64,000 nt of DNA. Source: Rhipicephalus microplus (Eukaryota > Arthropoda > Arachnida > Ixodida > Ixodidae). The position numbers were made by a program, and so were the translations under genes. The notes beneath the pieces were generated by a model. It worked only from the letters and a program-made list of their open reading frames with translations. It had not been told where the DNA came from and did no database searches. Shown here one piece after another: positions 43,478-55,045 of this stretch; the stretch's first letter is position 1; each line of letters opens with the position of its first letter. The stretch spans positions 191,550,491 to 191,614,490 of the forward strand of contig NC_134702.1 in assembly GCF_043290135.1 (NCBI RefSeq). The letters are read 5' to 3'.

Positions 43478-44122
43478 TACTGGGAAATTATTTAAACTCC
43501 AACGAAAAGCTTTTGAAGAAACCCGACGTTTCGGAACCGACTTGGTTCCTTCCTCAGGGAAAAGTGAGACTACGTAGCAGCGGCGTCTTCAAAGCATTCG
43601 TGGGGTGGTTTATGACCGCCCTCTTTCCTCCCTCTCGCTCGTTTTGCTGTGGTGCGCAGTCGATGTGTACACACTTGGAGAAGGGTTGCGAGAGAGGGGT
43701 TGATGTTTTGGGATGTTCGCTGTATATGCAATGACTCGAGTAGTAACCTTCTCCTCCAGTTAGTTTCCCTTCCAAGGATGGTCGTTGCTTTGAAGTTTAT
43801 CGGGTGGTCCAACGTCACAGCATACTCGGCGACTGCTCAGCACTCTTTGTAGAGCACCCACACGTCGTTGGGATGTTGTTTGAGTTGTTCTGGTAGATTT
43901 TTTGTCTCTCCAATGTACGAAGAAGGGCACCCGGCTCACGGTATTTTGTAAACGACACCTGCAAAGCGAGATAAGAGAGAGGGGGGGGTCATTACCCGCC
44001 CCACGACTGCTTTGAAGTCTCCACTCTACGTACTTCCAAGTTGCCTGAGGAACGGAGGAAGTCGGTCCGAAAACGTCGGGTTTCGTGAAAAACTTTTGGT
44101 AGGAGTTTATATCATTTCCCAG
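43478..44122 (-). mobile_element. Penelope-like element remnant with GIY-YIG domain
   Basis: Minus strand about 43967-43570 reads GVVYKIP, a stop, then CPSSYIGETKNLPEQLKQHP, TLDHPINFKATTILGRETNW, RRRLLLESLHIQRTSQNINP. This is the C-terminal GIY-YIG endonuclease of Penelope-like elements, with the catalytic GVVY/YIGET arrangement. The RT is missing. The ends are inverted copies of each other: 43478-43560 contains CCCGACGTTTCGGAACC, and 44043-44122 contains GTCGGTCCGAAAACGTCGGG with matching flanks on both sides. Terminal repeats, often inverted after 5' truncation, are known for this group. Confidence 0.75.
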
Positions 44123-44941
44123 TTTTCATACCCAACCACACCGACATCGGTCGAATGTTTACATTGAAGTCGATCAGGCCAAACGATTACCCATGTACAT
44201 ACCATCACACTATCTCACTGGCTTTTTTTTAAATAGCCTATAGATGAGTTGCAACATTTGTACCTCATCATTCTTGTTCTTAGCGCATTCAGTGGCCTGT
44301 GAGGCTGTTTTTACAATGATGCGTGACGTTGCCTTATGAGACAGCTGCTTTTCTGACCCGCAGAATATCTCTACAATTCGAATATGGGTACAAACATTTG
44401 TCAATGCAAACACGCCATACTTCGCCTCAGATCTTCAGCTTTCGAACCGACGTACTAAAGTTGTTTTATATTGAACGTTTTTAAAAACCTTTTGAGAGTG
44501 TACGGCTTCCAAAAAGTCTTAAAAACCAAACAAAAAGGAACTTTCGTTCTCTTCCGTGGACATTACATTCAGCCAATAAGAAATGGCACCGAACCTTTGC
44601 GCACACGGGGGGTGAGATGTCCGTTCTAACTCTTTGTAATGCTTAGATAATTTACAATCTGGCTGATTTACGCCTCTTTGAAAACTATTCCCGGAGCGGG
44701 GAGCATGCGTTTTAAATAGCAGAATGCATTTAAGAAAGCGACAAAAACGCAAATTTGAGTGCAGCCTTCGCATTTTCTTGAGAGGGAAGAACATAACTTT
44801 TTAAGCAGGAGAAAATTCAAAAGACGACACACCCGTAGGCTCAACGAATCAGTGAAATGAAATTGTGCAGAATATGCAACGCTTTGGATAATCATCCCCA
44901 TATGTTTTATTCAGCATTCCTGTTTTACGTAATATATATAT
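44123..44941. other. Unassigned
   Basis: No recognised family; ends in a short TA tract at 44930-44941. Confidence 0.25.
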
Positions 44942-46008
44942 TGTAGCGAAACGTCGGGGTTGTTCAAAGTTAGGCGCATCGGATGACCAGGGAGACGAAT
45001 AAGTGTGGGTGAAACTCCGCGGAGGCAATCGATGAGACGTCAACACGATGATTTCGGGGAGCACTCATTGGGGGTTTATTTAGTTAACACAACTTCAATT
45101 TACAAAATGCACTGGATCACAAAGACAAAACATAGAAAATGGTGACATACCCCTCGGCCTGCATGGCCTGGTCTCCGTGGTGAGATCGGCTGTTTACCCC
45201 GACTCCGCTCACTTTTTAAGTTCAAACATCCTCTTTTTAACCCTTGGTCGAACAAAGAGTCTTCACAAAAACCAATCACATGTTGGGACTCGCAGCATCA
45301 CAACCAATCACTGAAACACTTTCATAAAAGGCACTACATTTGTAAAAACCTCCTTACCAAAATGAAACACGCAAAGGGAAAGGTCCTCCGCACGTGACAC
45401 TCCCTCCCATACCAGGCCGTGCTGCCTCCTTCGGCCGACTACCGTCGGCGGCCGTTCCCACGCTCGGGCCCCGTCAGTTCTTTCGTTAATTGTTGCTTCC
45501 TAGAAGTATCCTTAAGAGCGATGGGTACATTATTGCTTACCAGGTGTACATGCGACAGCGAGGCGCCCCGACATCCTAACAAGAGCGCGGGGGAATATGG
45601 TCGTTTACCGGCCGCCACTATGTCTCGGTCAGGCTAAGTGGTCGCGTCCCCATGTCATTCTCAATGACACGCGTGCCTGTTAACAATGGCTTAGACTCAG
45701 ACGGTGGCGCCGGACCTGCCTCTCGCTAGACGCTTTTCCGAGTAAGCTTTCCCCTTCTAATTCCGAACGGGGGCGACCTTGACTGCTCCGTTTGTAAGCC
45801 GTAAATGCAGCGTGTAGGCGCCTGTCCCAGGCTGGAAAACACGATTTACCCCACATTCCATTAAAGTCAAAAGCCGAAGCTCTGTAATGGCCAGAGAAAC
45901 AAACCCAAAGGTAGAAGAGTACAAAGAAAGACTTAAAAAGGAAGCAGAGGAGTTGGTTTTGCACAAATTTCCTGAGAAGATACTGGAGCTGGAAACCTTG
46001 CTCTCGCG

Positions 46009-46011
<3 letters not shown>
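44942..46011 (-). mobile_element. LTR-like unit inserted between TA tracts
   Basis: On the minus strand the unit begins TGTCGCGAGAGCAAGG at 46011 and ends TTTCGCTACA at 44942, TG...CA, with TA tracts against both ends. AATAAACCCCC lies about 135 bp before the end. It can be read as a solo LTR of 1070 bp. Alternatively only 44942-45399 (TGTCACGTGCGG...CGCTACA) is the LTR, since the purine-rich TATGGGAGGGAG (minus, 45400-45411) directly precedes it like a polypurine tract. No second LTR and no pol motif is visible. The minus frame 45680-46012 has no known motif. Confidence 0.5.

Positions 46012-46060
<49 letters not shown>
46012..46060 (+). repeat. (TA)n tract
   Basis: Pure TA directly right of the LTR-like unit. 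Confidence 0.95.
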
Positions 46061-46063
<3 letters not shown>

Positions 46064-46243
46064 CTTGAAAGTCTTCCTGGATTCGGGTCGAGTTATAAGT
46101 CACCAGAAGAAGCGAACGAGCAAACAAAAAACGATGCTTTATTGCCAATGTTACGGCCGGGGACCAGACTTCGTCAGGGCATATGTGCATATTACACTAA
46201 CACGCACTTCTTAAGGACATAGCATGGAAGGCCCGAATTGTGA

Positions 46244-46247
<4 letters not shown>

Positions 46248-46289
<42 letters not shown>

Positions 46290-46330
46290 TGCGGACTACA
46301 TATATATACATATATATATATATATAAATA
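46248..46330 (+). repeat. (TA)n tracts with an 18-bp interruption
   Basis: Two TA tracts separated by GAGTGCGGACTACA, ending beside the hairpin at 46336. Confidence 0.9.
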
Positions 46331-46335
46331 TAGTG

Positions 46336-46391
46336 CGAAGTGCGGGGCTCTGAGACGGGTGCGCACACCCGTCTCAGAGCCCCACACTTCG
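46336..46391. repeat. Near-perfect hairpin, 26-bp arms, 4-nt loop
   Basis: Left arm 46336-46361 starts CGAAGTGCGGGGCTC; right arm 46366-46391 is its reverse complement with one G/A difference. The spacer is CGCA. Confidence 0.95.
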
Positions 46392-48351
46392 TTTTGCAAG
46401 AAGGCTGCCAGGTGGCGCTCATGTCTCACGTGTGACGTGACTTGATGCGCTCGTTCGCCTCCGCTGTACGCTCGAAGCACTCTAGCGCAGCGCGTACAAA
46501 ATACTATTCACCGATTTTCTTGCGCAGAACATCAAAATATTTGTTCACTCTCTCCACACGCAAGAGTATCGTCTTTCGACATTTGCAGAATACATGGCCA
46601 TACGGGGCCAATTTTATACTAGCATACGTTGCCTGGGTCGGCCTTGCGGAATGAGAGAGGGGGAGGGAAGCACATGTTGCTACGAGACGTGGGCATACGC
46701 AGCGGGGGTTTGGATGGCGTTGCCAACGTCAGATCTGCGACCTCGTGCGACAATGAAATGCTCCGCGTTTAAAAAGAGTGCATTTCAGTAAAAGTACGCT
46801 CCAGCATGCAAGGTTCCTCTCGTACACCTCGTCCCGAAATTCAGAGATCAATGGGAGGCTATCCCAAAGCGCAAAATCATTTTCTCACCTCGTGCAAGCC
46901 ACGCAATTCAGCACGGCAGCCTTTCCGACCCTCAGTGGCGCGCGCCGCGGTGCAAAGGAGGAGGGCGCCCCGACCACCTCTGAAATATACCTTTTTCACG
47001 ATGCCTAGGCGATTGCGCCTTTCCCCTTGCGCAAACTTTGCTAAACGGCTTCTTGTCTCGGAGCCTCTTATTCTCGGACTACAGCTGCAAGCCCCTACCA
47101 AATCCTCACCAATACTGCGAGGACAGCGCAGTACAATAGAAAAGGCGCCTTATGCACTGTCCGTGTTATATGGATGGCCGGAGAGAAACAAGCCGGCGCG
47201 CTATATTCTAGGCCATGGTGGTATTCTTCCTAGAGGTCGAGGACTACTCTTGTGATCACTTAGCCATAATCGTGTTTCACTTGCCATTTCTTCTGTGCTT
47301 TATCCTATGCAATAATTAGTGCGATAATATCTGACATTGTATTTTTTTGTTTCGCTGCCTTTGTCTTTTCATGTCGGGTTTTTAACAATAGGCTTTTGAA
47401 ATAAGGTGGTGCATATGATGACTTCATTTAATAGAGAACAATTTTATGAGCATTTCTTTTCTATTGCTTGCAGACTCATACCGCAGTCAGCGATTGTTTG
47501 TTGCCGTTTGGACTTTGTGCCCATTTTTCTGATGACGTCTCCAAAGATTACCGCGTACGGTGCCAAAAGCTTGTGTGCTGTCAACTAAACGTCGTCAAGA
47601 TATTACGATACTTATTCCTCACGAATGCATGAAGCTAGAGCATGAGCCCGCGCTTCTTTCATTTTATGAATTTTCTCTATTTTTCACAATTAGCACGCTT
47701 CGATTGCTGGGCTACATTTATTTGTGTCACCTGAAATGTGTTGCAAATCAAATGTTTTATTGCACCCGTAACTTAAATTTGTACACAAGCAAACGAAATA
47801 ACGGAAACAAGTAAACAAAAACTGTATAAGTCCACAAATGAGCTCTAAATTATCAACATATCTCTGTACATCTGAATGTTAAAAGAAAAAATAATATATA
47901 AATAGATCGAGCAATTGAAATTTAGGAGAATTCCACACACGTATGCATACTGGTGTGGGTGCTTGGCTTGTACAGAACAACTGGAAGCTTGAGCTGGCTC
48001 TTCCTTAAGCTGAATAAGCAGGTGTCATCGTCGAAGAAAGCATCTTCGCCGTTTGTTTCCAACTGCTCATACAGGAGGTTTCACACATTGAGGCGTGTTT
48101 CGCAAAGTGCACCATACGCCCTTCTATGACACTTGTGCAGTACTTCCGCTAAACAGCTTCGCTGCGACAGTACTACATGGCAGCTGTAAAGACCAGTCTT
48201 GCAAACAGCCCACGTTCTGTTTCCATGCGGGTTGTGCGAAACCCAATATAATTAAAAATCTCTAGACAGTAACTTTCTTTTCGGAAGTAATCTGCACTAG
48301 GGAACGGGCCTTTTAGTTGGTATCAGCTGAGCTTTCCCAGTTATGACATCA
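46392..48351. other. Unassigned
   Basis: No recognised family in about 2 kb. 46806-47255 has a 149-codon frame without known motif in a GC-richer patch. Confidence 0.3.
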
Positions 48352-48941
48352 ATTGAAGGGGCCGTGCAAAACATATGAGGTTGGTCTGAAAACGGTACAG
48401 TCGAGAGGCTCCCGAGAATACGCGGGTCAAACATTATAGCGCAGCACGAGGCCTGCAAATCAAAATAAATAATCTAAGTCCGCTATAAATTACTTTCTCT
48501 TCTTTCGAAAATTGACTAAGGAAGCTCAGAAATCAGTCGTAAAAAGCCATGAATCAGCCATTGGCTAATTTTAACATGGCGCGCTCAGTCATTACAGGGA
48601 TCGCCGCGGGAGGCCGTGACTTATCCACGCGTGCGCGCGCGATCGCACTGAAATGCCGGATGTTCGAAGAAAAATATAGGAGGAAGTGCTCAAGGCCACG
48701 AGGCGCATGTGACTTATTTTTGTTGCAAATGCTGTACCCCCCCTCCCCTCCCGTGCTTAGCTTCCAGCACTTTTGTTGGGACGGGAATAGAGAAATTGAT
48801 TACAGCATGCGATGAATCTTTGTAACTGCGCTCATACTGGACGGAGTCTTCAAACATTTGCCGTTAAATTTGTCAGAAAATAAGCTTCTTCAGTGAATCT
48901 ATTATATGGTTACGTGGAAAAGTGTTTCTGGGCCCCTTTAA
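48352..48941. mobile_element. Short inverted-repeat element (MITE-like)
   Basis: The left end TTGAAGGGGCCGTGCAAAACA and the right end, read inward, TTAAAGGGGCCCAGAAACAC pair over about 20 bases with a few differences. The 590-bp interior has no ORF with known motif. Superfamily not determined. Confidence 0.45.
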
Positions 48942-50645
48942 GTTCGTGATAACCCTAGCTTTAGAGCTCTGACCTCTCCGACAAAGAAGCTTTCTCTATA
49001 TAAGTGTATTCGCACCAAAATTATTAACACAATCTAACAGTGGAGTATTGTTGTTCCCGATAGGAGGAGAGCACGTAGGCAGGGGCACATGACTTACTAA
49101 TGTGATTTTCTAAAGTTTAAAAAAAAGACAGCTTGCACCCTCGTATAGTGTCCAAGAGGCTCTTTAGTTTCGCGGCCATTGGACACCTTGGTATGCTGTT
49201 TTGTACGTTATATGCGTCGTCCCCAGAGAGAGGACTTACCTAGACGATGCTCTCTCAAGTTAACTTGTTTATTTACTCTGCTAAATCTTGCTTCACATAG
49301 CATGGTCATTGCATTCGCTTGACAGGCAGGCTTATTTGAATCTGCCACTCACAATCACCCTTGCCATATTCACTGTTACGACCACTGCCATGACCAGATG
49401 CTGCACAGCAGCGGTAGTGCAAGAGCCACTTATGAATTGGGACTCTCTATTGAGAAGCAGTGGTCTTATACTGTACCAAGGAGGCTAAATCTTGTTGTAG
49501 AAAGTGCCCTGAGCAAAAGCGCAGCAGTTTCTCATGTTTCTATTATAAAAAAAAAAGACTCTCAAAATTGCCTATATTTATACACACTTCACTACGAAGA
49601 TTGGTATCTGCAAAGCGGCAATGTTTTTTTTCGAGGTACAATGTAATAAATAAAAATTTCTTTAACATATGCGGCAGTGCGCATCAGCCCTTCCAGTGCG
49701 TCTGGTTCCTAGACTGAAGCACATGCTGTCAGCTCCAGCATTGCGATTTCATTCGATGCGGACGACTTATGAGAGAACATCGTAAACGTGAACACAATAC
49801 ATTAAAACATATATTTATAAGGTGAACACAACGTTCGATCTATTAGAACGCGAACGTTCAAAATGAGCTGGTTACAAGATTGGTTGCTTGAAATTTAATG
49901 ACACCTCATCCTACCACAGACAAGTCTCACTTCATAAAAACAGAGTGGTCGTGTACAGAATTGAACGTGGTATGCGCTATTATCAAGTAGAAAGACATGA
50001 AAAGATTTGTCAATGTATCATTGCGGTTATGTGTTTCGGTGCCGCTAAATTCAGCAGTGCTTCTCGCTATGTAAGTCAGATGAATGTGTGTCGTATAAAT
50101 CGTAACTTCATTCCACACTTGTGATGTGGCACAGATGAAAAAACGTTCTGACACATGTTTTGATATCTTTCTTTGTCAGAAGCCCGAAATAGATGCTAAC
50201 GAAGATCACACATTGCAACTATGTTGTAAATTTATTAGATTACTTGAATTGGATCAAATCAGTATAGCTTATGCAAAAAACATATAACGCGATTTCGAGT
50301 TTTCTGACGAAAACTGGGAACAAGGTAGCCCAGACTTCCTGTAGTGTCTTGATGCAGCATGTGTCGGAACGGATACAAACCATTGGCAGATCTCATTAGT
50401 AAAGCTATTGTTAATAGGTGCACCTTGTGATGCTCTATGTTGAGTCTCTACGTCACAATATTAACAGCGTTTCGTACCCGCACCCTCGAGGATACATAAT
50501 AAAGAGAGAAGACAACAGATGCTAGAAACTAAGCACAGTATTTGACGCGAAATATTAACGCATGGCATGCATATGTAGGTGTGAAATTGCCTATGTAAAG
50601 TTTTCGCTTACGTAGTGTTGGATATATAATTTGTACCTAAACTGC
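48942..50645. other. Unassigned AT-rich DNA
   Basis: Nothing recognised; short open frames only. Confidence 0.3.
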
Positions 50646-50673
50646 ATCTATCTATCTATCTATCTATCTATCG

Positions 50674-50711
<38 letters not shown>

Positions 50712-50742
50712 ATGTTTGTCTGTCTGTCTGTCTGTCTGTCGG

Positions 50743-50782
<40 letters not shown>
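50646..50782 (+). repeat. (TCTA)n/(TCTG)n microsatellite
   Basis: TCTA units with a central run of TCTG units (50716-50741). Confidence 0.95.
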
Positions 50783-51049
50783 ATTAGCCATCTGCCTTTG
50801 GCGTTGTGTTCACTCCCCTTTGCGTTAAAGGAAAGTACACTGCACTCTCCTTAAGAACTGGCATTCTCTTGTGCACCCACCTCAGCGGACACGACGGTGA
50901 AAGCCTCGTTCTTTCTCTTCTAAATCGGTAAGTTTAATTTCTAGTTGTGTGCCTTTCGCTCAAGGCTTTCTAAAACCAATGTATTTTTTTAATGCCTGAA
51001 GCGTCAGATACATTCCAAACCTATTATGGACTTCCCTGCCCTCATTTAT

Positions 51050-51640
51050 TTTCATTTAAACTCTCTCTGCACCTCGCATTTTCGCAGAGCTGTGAACTGA
51101 ATGCATTGCTTAGAAAAAGCAAAGCGTTCAATTCGTCTCTTTATATACTCACTAGTGCGCACATACCTAAAGTGGCTGAGGATAAAGGGATGCATTAAAC
51201 GAATGAGATTGTCCTCATTGAGTCGACAATGTCCACTGTAAACCCTCTGAGCAACGTTATCTCTATTGAAGATGAACAAGGTTATCTGTTTCGGCAATGA
51301 CCTTGACTATGGTTTCACAGTTCCAGTCACCCGATGCAAGGTCCATACCTAAGATAATCATTGCATCAACGCTACGTATGTAGCTTTACCTTCAAGTGAC
51401 GAGCTTAATGTTGCTATTCTCGAGGGGTACACAGCGCTTAGTCCGCGGACCGCGTTTATTGCGTTGATAAAAAAAGCTCGAATTATAATAAAGAGGATTT
51501 GAGGTGCGGTGGCTCGAGATTCGTTTCAATAAAATCTATTACTTCTTGAAAAGCCCTCTCTACCATACCATCGCTACTTTCGGTTCATCATAGTGATGTC
51601 ATCAGTATACATGGTATGTCTGATGCCGTCTGCTTTAAAA
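51050..51640 (-). pseudogene. I-type LINE RT, C-terminal half (continues from 53440-54207)
   Basis: Minus strand from 51640: DGIRHTMYTDDITMM, the catalytic box with Thr in place of Ala (TDD), then across shifted frames MVERAFQEVIDFIETNLEP-like sequence and LEGKATYVALMQ. The stretch 51297-51052 reads NVAQRVYSGHCRLNEDNLIR and LMHPFILSHFRYVR. The part of RT before the catalytic box is absent here but is found at 53440-54207 on the same strand, so the domain was split by an insertion. Confidence 0.65.
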
Positions 51641-51649
51641 AGAGAGAAG

Positions 51650-53430
51650 AGAGAGAGGATAAGGATGAATTAAGGGCCAGGAGGTTAACCATGAATGAGT
51701 CTAATTGGCCACCGTGCACTGGCAGAGGGTAAGGGTAATAAAGTTAGAGAGAGCGAGAGAGAAATGTCACTCATGCTGTCGACAAAACGGCAGTTATGTG
51801 CTTAACATCACAGACGGTGAGTCACATCCCTGTCGTAATCAAATAAGCACATTCTTTGCATTAGCTTGTATACGCGGTTTCATGCACCCAAAATATTGTC
51901 GATGATGAAGCCATGATGGTGCCGCTTGCGTTATCAAGAAGTAGACTTATGAAAGCTTGCGAGAAGACTGCATGGTGTCAAGCAGCTGCAACACGCTTTG
52001 AGCTGTCGGTGTCTGTACCTTGCTTAGCAGCACGCGCATAGCACTCAACAGGGTGCTAACCATGCCGATAAGTTGTCCGTCCGTCAAGTTATGAGGTACC
52101 GATGAAGTGTCCCTCACTGTCGAAGTGTGATGCCTCTCATCATACGCATGTATCTTTGGGAGTTCGGGCAAGGCGTCACCTGCATTCCTGAAAGAGGCAT
52201 CATTTTCCTTTAAAACGGCTGCGTTCTGACTGGGTAATAAGCATGAAGGGTCAGCTCCACTGCTAGCAGAAGCGTCTTTGTTCTTGGAACCAACAGCACT
52301 TGGCTAGAGTGGGGGAGGGTAGGTGGTTTTGGACGTGCTTCGCGAGGCGACGAGGTTTTGGCGGCTTTAATGCAGCGCCGGCGACGGGACTGTCGTCGCA
52401 TAATAGATGCAGCTGCTTCTCGGTATGAGATGTCCTCTCTGGCCCTTTTCTTCAATATTGTTAGCTCCTTTCGAATAAAAGGGCAATCCATCGAAGAGGC
52501 ATCATGTGGCTCATTGCAGTTTGAGCACTTCAGAGTCGTGGCCTGGCACGTGTCCTTGTTGTGGTGCCCAGTGCGTAGGGAACAGATAGTAGAGTTCGTG
52601 CACACATCACTTACGTGACCTAACTTCATGCAATTGCAGCACTGAAGTGGTTTCGGTATAAAGGGCGTACTGCGCGTCTAAAGTGACCCACTTTTACATT
52701 TGGTGGAAGTGATTCGCCCTTAAATGTAATTCTTACGCAGCGTGATGTCCCGATATGACATATACTTGTGATAATGGCAGCTTCCGAAGCTGGCTTAATC
52801 AAAACTGGTAGGTGCGAGTTGGTAATGGCTTCAGCAACGTAATATATCACCCCAGTGCTCACTATTTTGTCCAGCAGTATAAGAGAGCAGACTTTCATCC
52901 CATTAGGTTCCGTTACTTCACGCAATCTGTCAAGCGCAGCCACATGATTGACGTCTATCACTAGGCTGCGCTTGCGGCTATTCATTTTTACTTCCTGTGT
53001 TTCATTCGATACCAGTGCCTCTAGCTGTACAGACACGGCTTGCCGGTTAAGGCGTCTCCTGTTGTCACTAGCGAGAACTGGCATGAAAAGGATGGTTAAT
53101 ACCTCGGTATTCCGCGAAGATCGCATGGTGGGTTCACTCGAATTCGGTGACGTGCCCAGAAATTGTCTCTTTCCCTTGTCGTTTCTGACGAGCTCGAAGT
53201 TGTCGTCCCCTTATTCACCACTGCTGACGTTGTAGGGTTCATTGTCATCACTGTCAATGCCACTCTCGGAGCTGTAGCGCTCCCTGGAAGCAGCACTCGT
53301 TGTCATTTCCGTGTCCGGTAGTCTTCCGTAGGGCTCTACCTCCATCGCACACCTGCAGGATACCGTGCTTGGCAGGCGAAATGAAAGTTATTCACAAAAA
53401 ACCATGAAAATCAAACATTCGACATTTTGC
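51650..53430 (-). mobile_element. ORF1-only LINE derivative (HAL-like), nested in another LINE
   Basis: On the minus strand the unit holds a short leader, an almost full ORF1 (53345-51947), about 150 bp that may be the start of ORF2 (ATGGCTTCATCATCGACAAT at about 51910), and then a 3' end GGTTAACCTCCTGGCCCTTA followed by a CTCTCTCT run (51650-51760). The endonuclease and RT that should lie between are missing. It interrupts the RT of an older LINE. The boundary positions are estimates, and no clean target duplication was found. Confidence 0.5.
51947..53345 (-). pseudogene. LINE ORF1 with zinc knuckles
   Basis: ORF1 binds element RNA. The minus-strand ATG at 53345 starts MEVEPYGRLPDTEM. One in-frame TAA (about 53206) interrupts before DDNFELVRNDKGKRQFLG. 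The central domain (53126-52626) includes SRKRSLVIDVNHVAALDRLR and LPPNVKVGHFRRAVRPL. After a frameshift come the knuckles CCNCMKLGHVSDVC and a second and third Cys/His cluster ending CSNCNEPHDASSMDC, then a basic region RREAAAS-like and SRRRR. A further shift leads into 52171-51947, ending LLSKVQTPTAQSVLQLL. Architecture is that of I-group ORF1. It has one stop and two shifts, modest decay. Confidence 0.75.
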
Positions 53431-53439
53431 TACGTCGGC

Positions 53440-54207
53440 ACTTCGTCGTCGTTCCCTACTTTAAACAGCTTTTGGCATAGACCATTCATGAAATTTTTAA
53501 TAGCAAGGGTCAGCCAACGGCAGCCTGTGGGGTACTTTTCTACGATGACCCAGCGGATGTTATACAAGATGAGCAACCTTGAGAGTGGCAGTATGAATAC
53601 TGACGAAGGGCAGATTATAGAGCTTAAGTACGCAAGTAGAATATGTTATCCAAAGTTTTCTCGGGATAGAGGTCTATAAAGTCCCGTGTGTCATTGGAGT
53701 TGCCCAGCTTTAACCTGATGTTTAATCAGTTTCATAGCATTCCGGGCAGATAGACCTGCTCTAAACCTGATCATAGTACAGTAGTAAGTGTAATTATTCT
53801 CCAAAACCATGGGAGTCAGTTTCGAACTGCAGGCTTAGTAATTCTGCCCGCACACGATGTAAGCGAAAGGGTTCTCAGGTGTTTTTTTTCCTGTCTTAAG
53901 GATGAAAACTATAACAGCAGTCTTTCAAGATGAAATAATTGCAGCGTTCTTCCAAATCTCCGTAGTTTATTCTCCGTGGGGTTTTCCACTGACTCTCATG
54001 TAGTTTGCGCGACGTTTTTCTTTTGTGTCGGGGAGGAGGGGGCGCCATCTGGGCGTTTGGAGACCGGCTCGACTGCATAACACCATGTAGGGTCCGAAGT
54101 ATTTCCTCTATTCCGAACTCCGCATCAAGCAAGCGATTGTCCTGACTTTGGTAGTCAGGATGCACGGTTGGGTGACGTGCTTTGACTGGGAGGTATTTGC
54201 TAGCCAA
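53440..54207 (-). pseudogene. I-type LINE RT, N-terminal half
   Basis: Minus strand: LLDAEFGIEEILRTLHGV begins the pre-RT region (ATG 54207). Then, in a shifted frame, KTAVIVFILKTGKK appears near 53900. After a gap come FRAGLSARNAMKLIKHQVKA, a motif-A region EKTLDNILFACVLK, and TATLKVAHLV. A worn PQG block PQAAVG lies near 53510. The next expected part, the catalytic box, is found at 51640 beyond the inserted unit. Many shifts; clearly an old copy. Confidence 0.6.
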
Positions 54208-54639
54208 GTTACTTATCCATTGCTCCTCAGAAGTTTCTCTTTCAGATTTGAGTATTCGTCTAGTTATAACATGCCGTTGATTGTAATAGCTATTTTTTTC
54301 ATAAAGTAAGTGCTTAAGTTCGAGTTAGAGCCACTACACATTACACCGTCTACAGAATTGCAGACCGCATTCCATTGTTGTTTCGAAAGAAACTTTCATT
54401 GCTTTTTGTTGTTTCTGTTGATGTACCATGCAGTTTCGAAGCCTAGAATTGAGAATATGTCTCTTCCACCTTTTTAAAAGAGAGTTTGGGCGCTATTAGG
54501 TGAGCTAGTTTACTGTTTATTGTTTCTACGGGGAAACTAGTGCATGTTTTTGTAGTGGCGCCTTTCACGTTCTACCGAACCTGGCTCACTCATTGTTCAA
54601 GGGTAGGCCTGAGGTCAGAAGGAGGTCGCCCCTCGTGAA
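54208..54639. other. Unassigned
   Basis: Nothing recognised. Confidence 0.25.
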
Positions 54640-54935
54640 GTTCATAAAATTTGTCCCCATCCGTGTATATCAAGTATCGCTGCTGTTTCTCTCAATGGCG
54701 GGGCATGATATATGTTAGCTAGCCGCAAGATATCCTGCAGATGTCCTCTATTTTTGGCGTGCATCAAGTCACCTGATGGTGCAGAGGTGGTGCGCGCCGG
54801 CTCTTGAAGAACGCGCCCCACGCTGCGTTCTGTGGTCTCCCGGTTAGAGAGGCCTCCGAACCAACCTCTTTTATTGGCGCTCAATATAAAATTCACAGCG
54901 CAACATCGTGGCGCCAGTCCCGCTGTGCACACCAT
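54640..54935 (-). mobile_element. Possible LTR fragment
   Basis: Minus strand TGTGCACAGCGGGACTGG starts a segment with CCAATAAAAGAGG (polyadenylation-like), then a GC-rich stretch and a short open region reading GHLQDILRLANIYHAPPL. It has the look of an LTR end plus start of an internal region, but no primer site is certain. Confidence 0.3.
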
Positions 54936-54939
54936 TTTC

Positions 54940-55045
54940 TTATTATTGTAATTTTTATTTATGTGGTTTCACGTCCGAAAACAAAGATATGAGACGCCGT
55001 ATTAAAAGGGTCGAGAACTTTGGCCATCTGGTGTTATTAGATACG
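54940..55045 (-). mobile_element. Ruka-like SINE fragment
   Basis: TATGTGGTTTCACGTCCGAA, GATATGAGACGCCG and CTTTGGCCATCTGGTGTT line up with GTGGGGTTTGACGTCCCAAA, TATGAGAGACGCCG and TTCGACCACCTGGGGTT of the SINE at 1483-1715. Only body, no tRNA head. Confidence 0.55.

Noticed and set aside
50646..50782. CRISPR-like regular repeat
   Set aside because: 4-bp units without spacers in an animal-type genome; a plain microsatellite.
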